Below, piece by piece: positions 6,597 to 9,980 of a stretch of DNA of 9,980 nt. Location of the stretch: contig JBKPSR010000038.1 in the NCBI GenBank assembly GCA_046735115.1, forward strand, positions 1 to 9,980, read 5' to 3'. Under the pieces are notes generated by a model. The model was not told the DNA's origin. It made no database searches and worked only from the letters and a program-made list of their open reading frames with translations. The stretch comes from JACVRW01 sp046735115 (GTDB lineage Bacteria; Actinomycetota; Thermoleophilia; Solirubrobacterales; Thermoleophilaceae). Every line of letters begins with the position of its first letter. The first letter of the stretch is position 1. The translations under genes were made by a program, and so were the position numbers.

Positions 6597-7336
6597 AAGC
6601 CGGCGTACCAGAGGCCGAACATCACCCCGAAGGCGCCCAGCCCGGGGATCAGGACGGTTCGGTAGAGCGGCTCTATGACCGGTCGCGTGAGGACCCAGGC
6701 GAACGCCGCCGTGCACGCCGCCATGGAGGCGACCGACATCGGGGCGAAGACGCCCAGCGCCAGAGCGGCCTCCAGCTGGCTCGGCAGTGCGGCGATCAGG
6801 AGCACGACGACCGCACCCGTGCCGGCGAGGCCGTGCAGCAGTCCGATGGCGAGGGCCTGGTCGCGGCTTCGCACCTTGACGTGGGCATGGTGGGGGCGCG
6901 TGCCGTCGCGCAGGTGCCGCCTCCGCGGGTGGCCGTGCTCGTGGGCGTGCGCCTGCGCGCGATAGTCGCCGCGCGCCCACTTGTAGATGACACGCGCCGC
7001 CAGGAGCAGGATCACGATCCCGATGGCCTTCTCCGCGCCGCTCTCGAGCCAGGCCGGCAGCCCGGCCTTGAACGCGATCAGCGGGATCCCGAGCGCCAGC
7101 AGAGCGCTGGCGTGTCCGATGCCCCACCAGGCGCCGAACCGGGCGGCTTTGCGCGTGTCGCCGTCCTCGGCCGCGACCAGCGACGTCACGGCGACGAGGT
7201 GGTCCGGGTCGGATGCGTGTCGCGCCCCAAGCAGGAACGCGATGCCCAGCGCCACGGCGAGCGGCGCTCCGTCGAACAGGCTCGTGATCAGGTGGTCCAG
7301 GTGCTCGACCGGCGTGAACAGGAATTCGAAGCTCAT
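6593..7336 (-). CDS. Nickel/cobalt transporter-family membrane protein, UreH/NicO type (247 aa)
   Basis: This is a polytopic inner-membrane protein of the nickel/cobalt transporter superfamily. The signature HASDPDH is at residues 40-46 and corresponds to the metal-binding helix motif of HoxN/NixA-like proteins. GIGH at 72-75 and GLLHGLAGTGA at 165-175 are the other family marks. A His-rich hydrophilic loop at about 130-152 contains eight histidines (H130, 132, 134, 136, 141, 149, 150, 152). About six hydrophobic segments are visible. The ATG at 7336 has a strong AGGGAGGA 6 nt upstream. It is the last gene of the minus-strand trio, 16 bp after the larger transporter, so the two are probably co-expressed. 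Nickel, cobalt or another divalent metal is possible, and import versus export cannot be told from sequence. Confidence 0.88.
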   Translation of the reverse strand: MSFEFLFTPVEHLDHLITSLFDGAPLAVALGIAFLLGARHASDPDHLVAVTSLVAAEDGDTRKAARFGAWWGIGHASALLALGIPLIAFKAGLPAWLESGAEKAIGIVILLLAARVIYKWARGDYRAQAHAHEHGHPRRRHLRDGTRPHHAHVKVRSRDQALAIGLLHGLAGTGAVVVLLIAALPSQLEAALALGVFAPMSVASMAACTAAFAWVLTRPVIEPLYRTVLIPGLGAFGVMFGLWYAGF

Positions 7337-7342
7337 TGCGAG

Positions 7343-7350
7343 TCCTCCCT
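7343..7350 (-). promoter_or_regulatory. Strong ribosome binding site of the 247-aa transporter
   Basis: The minus strand reads AGGGAGGA, 6 nt before the ATG at 7336, in the 16-bp gap after the upstream transporter stop. It fixes the start and shows that this gene can be translated independently of its upstream neighbour, unlike most junctions in the window. Confidence 0.8.
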
Positions 7351-7352
7351 TG

Positions 7353-8837
7353 TCACATGACTTGCGGAACCGCCCGAGCGGCCAGGACGAGTCCGAGGGC
7401 TACGACGAGAACGGCCGACAGCGCAGGCAGCACGACGGCGACCCGGCTCGCGGCGATGCGCGGCGGCACGAAGCGCCGCGCGTGGACCACGGCGACGCCG
7501 AGCCCCGTGAGAGTGCCGGCGAGGCCGAGGCTGAAGGCGACGATCAGAAGCATCCCGAGCGCCACCTCGTGCTGGGAGATGGCGGCGAGCAGGACGACGA
7601 GTGCCGAGGGGCACGGCAGAAGCCCGGCGGCGGCGCCCATGGAAAGGAGGCCTGCGGTGCCCAGGCTGGGCCCGTGCTCATGCGCGTGCCCGTGCTCATG
7701 CGAGTGCCCGTGCCCGTGGTCATGCCCGTGCCCGTGGTCGTGCGCGCGCCCGGGCTCATGCCCATGCCCCCCGCCTCGCCGGAGCCGCGAGCGCAGCACG
7801 CCGGCCCCCACCAGCACAACCATCAGACCCGAGATGAGGGTAAGCCAGGGGTAGAGCTGCTCGGGCAGGATGTACTGCGAGAGGCCGAGTGTTACGAGAC
7901 CGAGCGCAAAGACACCGATCGTGTGCGTGACCGTGACGGTCATGCCAAGGACGACCGCGTCGCGGGCTGTGCCGCGCGTGCCGATGAGGTAGGCGGCCAC
8001 CATCGCCTTTCCGTGACCGGGCGACAGCGCGTGAAGCGCACCCCAGCCGAGGGCCGCCAGCAGAAGCACCACGAGAACGCCGCGGCCGGCGGCGGCGTCC
8101 TCGAAGAGGCCCGCGAAGCCGTCTGAGCGCGCGCCGCCCGACGCCGCACCGCCTCCGGCGGCGCTCCCCTCGAGTGCGGCGCCGTTCGCGGCTTCGCCGC
8201 CGGCCAGGCTGCGCGTCTCGATCGGCTTCGCGCCCTCCTTCGGCGGCGCGATCAGCGTTCCGTTGCCGGGCGTTACCCCGAAGTTCGCTTCCCGTTGGTC
8301 GAGCGGGCTTTCGAGGAGGTCGGTGGGGTAGTGGCGGAGACCGTCGGTCGGGTCGCCGGTCGGTGTGCTCGTGCGGACCGAGGTGTCCTCGCCCGGCGCC
8401 GCGGTGATCGCCTTCCAGCCGACTCGGCCGAGGAAGGTGTTGTCGGTGAGCGCGACGCGTTCTGGGTTTTGAACCCCGGCATTGAGGGACAGGTCCAGGC
8501 GGGTGGTCTCGAGCCCGCCGGCGCCCGGTGGGAACGTCAGCGTCGGTTGTCCACTGGGCCGGAGCGCAACCTCGCGCCCGTTCACCGTGAGGGTCAGACG
8601 GCGCTCGATCTCGTCGAGCTTCCGCCGAAGAACCTCGGCCCGGCTGAGCCCGCGCTCCTGGACCGTCGGGATCTCCGCTTGGTCGAGCACGTATCGGACC
8701 TCGACCCGATCGGCCGAGATCGACACGGTCGATAGGTGGTTGACGGAGAAGTTTCCGAGCGGGTGAGCTTTCGCGGGCGCCGCGGTGAGCAGCGCGAGAA
8801 CGACGGCAACGAGCGCGACCCGAGCGACGGTGATCAC
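7353..8837 (-). CDS. NicO/RcnA-family nickel/cobalt transporter with secreted N-terminal domain (494 aa)
   Basis: Residues 1-24 form a signal peptide ending AKA, so the predicted mature protein starts HPLGNFSVNH. Residues 25 to about 210 are an extracytoplasmic domain. A Gly/Ala/Ser linker follows at about 211-238, then roughly six membrane helices at about 252-272, 294-317, 328-349, 396-419, 425-450 and 465-487. Transporter motifs are HALSPGHGK (269-277), THTIG (304-308) and GLLPCPSALVVLL (405-417). A loop at about 357-388 holds 14 histidines, mostly as HDHGHGH-like repeats. RcnA-type proteins of this family export Ni/Co, but relatives with an HPLGNF-type domain are less well characterised, so the substrate is inferred. 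The GTG at 8837 overlaps the TPR gene's stop as GTGA. It is followed by the second transporter. Confidence 0.9.
   Translation of the reverse strand: MITVARVALVAVVLALLTAAPAKAHPLGNFSVNHLSTVSISADRVEVRYVLDQAEIPTVQERGLSRAEVLRRKLDEIERRLTLTVNGREVALRPSGQPTLTFPPGAGGLETTRLDLSLNAGVQNPERVALTDNTFLGRVGWKAITAAPGEDTSVRTSTPTGDPTDGLRHYPTDLLESPLDQREANFGVTPGNGTLIAPPKEGAKPIETRSLAGGEAANGAALEGSAAGGGAASGGARSDGFAGLFEDAAAGRGVLVVLLLAALGWGALHALSPGHGKAMVAAYLIGTRGTARDAVVLGMTVTVTHTIGVFALGLVTLGLSQYILPEQLYPWLTLISGLMVVLVGAGVLRSRLRRGGGHGHEPGRAHDHGHGHDHGHGHSHEHGHAHEHGPSLGTAGLLSMGAAAGLLPCPSALVVLLAAISQHEVALGMLLIVAFSLGLAGTLTGLGVAVVHARRFVPPRIAASRVAVVLPALSAVLVVALGLVLAARAVPQVM
7671..7770. repeat. Degenerate hexamer-type repeat encoding the His-rich loop
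   Basis: About 100 bp of imperfect short tandem units such as cccgtg, ctcatg and gtcatg on the plus strand. On the coding strand these are alternating CAC/CAT histidine codons with GGG, GGC, GAC or GAG. The units keep the reading frame (multiples of 3 and 6), so copy-number change would lengthen or shorten the metal-binding loop without a frameshift. It is coding low-complexity sequence, not a separate element. Confidence 0.7.
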
Positions 8838-9980
8838 GGGAGCGCCTCGTTGAGCAGCCGGATCGATGTGGGGGAGAGCGCTGCCCTACCGCTCAAAGCC
8901 GTCGTCAGGTAACGCCCGGCCTCACGCGAGCGCCCGGCGCCCCGCGCTGCGATGCCGGCATGCAGCCGGAAGAGCGGGTCGCGCGAGCCCGTCCGGAGCG
9001 CCCGCTGCGCCCAGAGGAGCCCGGCGCGCGGACGCCCCGCCCGCGTAAGCGCCCAGCCCAGCGCGTCCGCTGAGCGGATGCTCGGCGCGGCGCGCCAGAC
9101 CCGGCGCCCAAGCGTGATCGCGCGCCGAGGGGAGTCGTGGTTCGCCTCGAAGAGCACGGCCTCGGCGTCGGGAAGGGCGCCGCCTTTGCCGAGCAGGTGA
9201 TGCTGCACGCGCGCGGCCGCGAGGTCGGCAGTCGTCGCGTGCTTCTGGCCGATTGCGCCCTCGACCTCGGCCAGCAGGGTCAGCGCGGTCGTCAGTGGCA
9301 GCCGGTTCGTCGAGCGGCGCAGGCGGGCGGCCGCCCGGTGGAGGCGGCCGCGCGCTGCGTCGATTCGTGCGAGTCCGGTGAGGGCCTGGGGGAAGTCCGG
9401 TAGGTCGCGGAGGGCCATGCGGTACGAGGTCCGCGCGGCGGCGGTTCGCCCGCGCGTGAGCTCGAGATCGCCCAGCAGCGTCTCCACGTAGGCGGAGCTC
9501 TCAGCGCTGCCGCCGGCCGAGACCGCGAAGCGCATTGCCGCGACGGCGCCGTCCAGGTCGCCGTGCAGCTCTCTGTAGTAAGACGCGCGCGCGTACGCGG
9601 GAAGGCTCGGCTTCAGGTCGACGAGCCGCTGGAGCGTGCGGCGCGCGGCCGGATAGCGGCCGAGCTCGATCTGCGCGTCTGCGATGACGGTGAGTGGCCG
9701 GGCCAGCTCGGGCGCAACGCTCCTCGCCTCGCGTCCGAGTCGCAACTGCTCGGAGAAGTCATGGCGCAGGCCCGCCAGCGTCCCCGCGCCCACGAGCGCC
9801 GCCAGGCTCCGCGGGTCGCGCCGGAGCGCCGCATCGAGCGCCCGGTCCGCCCGCGAGTAGAAGCCGGGATCGCCGGTCTCCCGCGCGTGCTCAAGGTAGG
9901 CGTCGCCGAGCGACGCGTACGCCGAGGCGCTCGCGGGCGCCGCGCGCACGGCCGCCTGCGCGTCGGCAAGCGGGTCGCCC
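8834..9980 (-). CDS. TPR-repeat protein, C-terminal 381 residues (5' end beyond window)
   Basis: The frame is open to the right edge, so the N-terminus, and any signal peptide or anchor, is not seen. An in-frame GTG at 9949 lies inside a repeat and is unlikely to be the start. The visible part is a run of about ten degenerate 34-residue helix-turn-helix units with the usual TPR spacing of Ala/Gly/Leu, for example at ASAYASLGDAYLEHA, PLTVIADAQIELGRYPAA and RSADALGWALTRAGRPRAG. No catalytic motif is visible. TPR arrays normally act as protein-binding scaffolds. The gene overlaps the 494-aa transporter start by 4 nt (GTGA), so it is almost certainly in the same operon and may assist or regulate the transporters, which is inference. 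It is rich in Arg and Ala, like other high-GC TPR proteins. Confidence 0.85.
   Translation of the reverse strand, partial: GDPLADAQAAVRAAPASASAYASLGDAYLEHARETGDPGFYSRADRALDAALRRDPRSLAALVGAGTLAGLRHDFSEQLRLGREARSVAPELARPLTVIADAQIELGRYPAARRTLQRLVDLKPSLPAYARASYYRELHGDLDGAVAAMRFAVSAGGSAESSAYVETLLGDLELTRGRTAAARTSYRMALRDLPDFPQALTGLARIDAARGRLHRAAARLRRSTNRLPLTTALTLLAEVEGAIGQKHATTADLAAARVQHHLLGKGGALPDAEAVLFEANHDSPRRAITLGRRVWRAAPSIRSADALGWALTRAGRPRAGLLWAQRALRTGSRDPLFRLHAGIAARGAGRSREAGRYLTTALSGRAALSPTSIRLLNEALP

Noticed and set aside
6586..6605. Small hairpin around the shared CTAG stop (CGGCT-aga-AGCCG with one mismatch beyond) as a bidirectional terminator
   Set aside because: The perfect stem is only 5 bp and no T-tract follows on either strand. 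In DNA this GC-rich such a stem is expected by chance.
7337..7352. Riboswitch or independent promoter between the two transporters
   Set aside because: Only 16 bp are available and they are taken up by the ribosome binding site.
7671..7770. CRISPR array or non-coding VNTR
   Set aside because: The units are about 6 bp with no spacers and lie in frame within the transporter gene, encoding the His-rich loop.
6987..8126. Plus-strand open frame (379 codons) opposite both transporter genes
   Set aside because: It runs antisense across the ribosome binding site and both transporter genes. Its product has odd composition with repeated Val-Pro-Met segments that mirror the histidine codons.
9947..9949. 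GTG as the true start of the TPR gene
   Set aside because: The frame continues upstream to the window edge with TPR-like sequence (DPLADAQAAV), so the start is most likely outside the window.

Overview
The window is high-GC bacterial DNA that is almost wholly coding. The layout suggests an actinobacterium. NuoC and NuoD are separate proteins, the genes run in the order nuoA-B-C-D-E-F-G, GTG and TTG starts are frequent, and start/stop overlaps are tight. A deep-branching lineage such as Thermoleophilia would fit, but that is inference from general style and not from a marker gene.

Region 1 (1-6096, minus strand) is the first part of a respiratory complex I (NADH:quinone oxidoreductase) operon. 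In transcription order it holds nuoA (5740-6096), nuoB, nuoC, nuoD, nuoE, nuoF and nuoG, and nuoG runs off the left edge. Together these are one small membrane subunit (NuoA), the quinone-site/N2 connecting module (NuoB, C, D) and the NADH-oxidising electron-input module (NuoE, F, G). The cluster ligands for N1a, N1b, N2, N3, N4, N5 and N7 can be read directly, so the electron path from FMN to quinone looks intact as far as the window shows. The junctions overlap or abut (8-nt overlaps at B/C and C/D, GTGA at E/F), which points to one translationally coupled transcript. The membrane pump subunits (nuoH-N) would be expected past the left edge.

Region 2 (6097-6596) is a 35-bp divergent spacer followed by a plus-strand gene for a small four-helix membrane protein that I cannot name. 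Its stop codon and that of the convergent gene lie in one CTAG palindrome.

Region 3 (6593-9980, minus strand) reads as a three-gene unit. A TPR-repeat protein, cut by the right edge, is followed through a GTGA overlap by a 494-residue NicO/RcnA-type nickel/cobalt transporter with a secreted N-terminal domain and a 14-histidine loop. After a 16-bp gap comes a second, shorter nickel/cobalt transporter-family protein with its own His-rich loop. This looks like a metal-transport module next to, but transcriptionally separate from, complex I.

I found no tRNA, rRNA, CRISPR array, insertion sequence or riboswitch. No stretch over 300 bases lacks a gene. The least ordinary items are the TPR plus two-transporter cassette with its predicted mature N-terminal histidine, the long disordered tails on NuoE, the low-complexity stretch in NuoG, and the unidentified membrane gene sharing a promoter region with nuoA.
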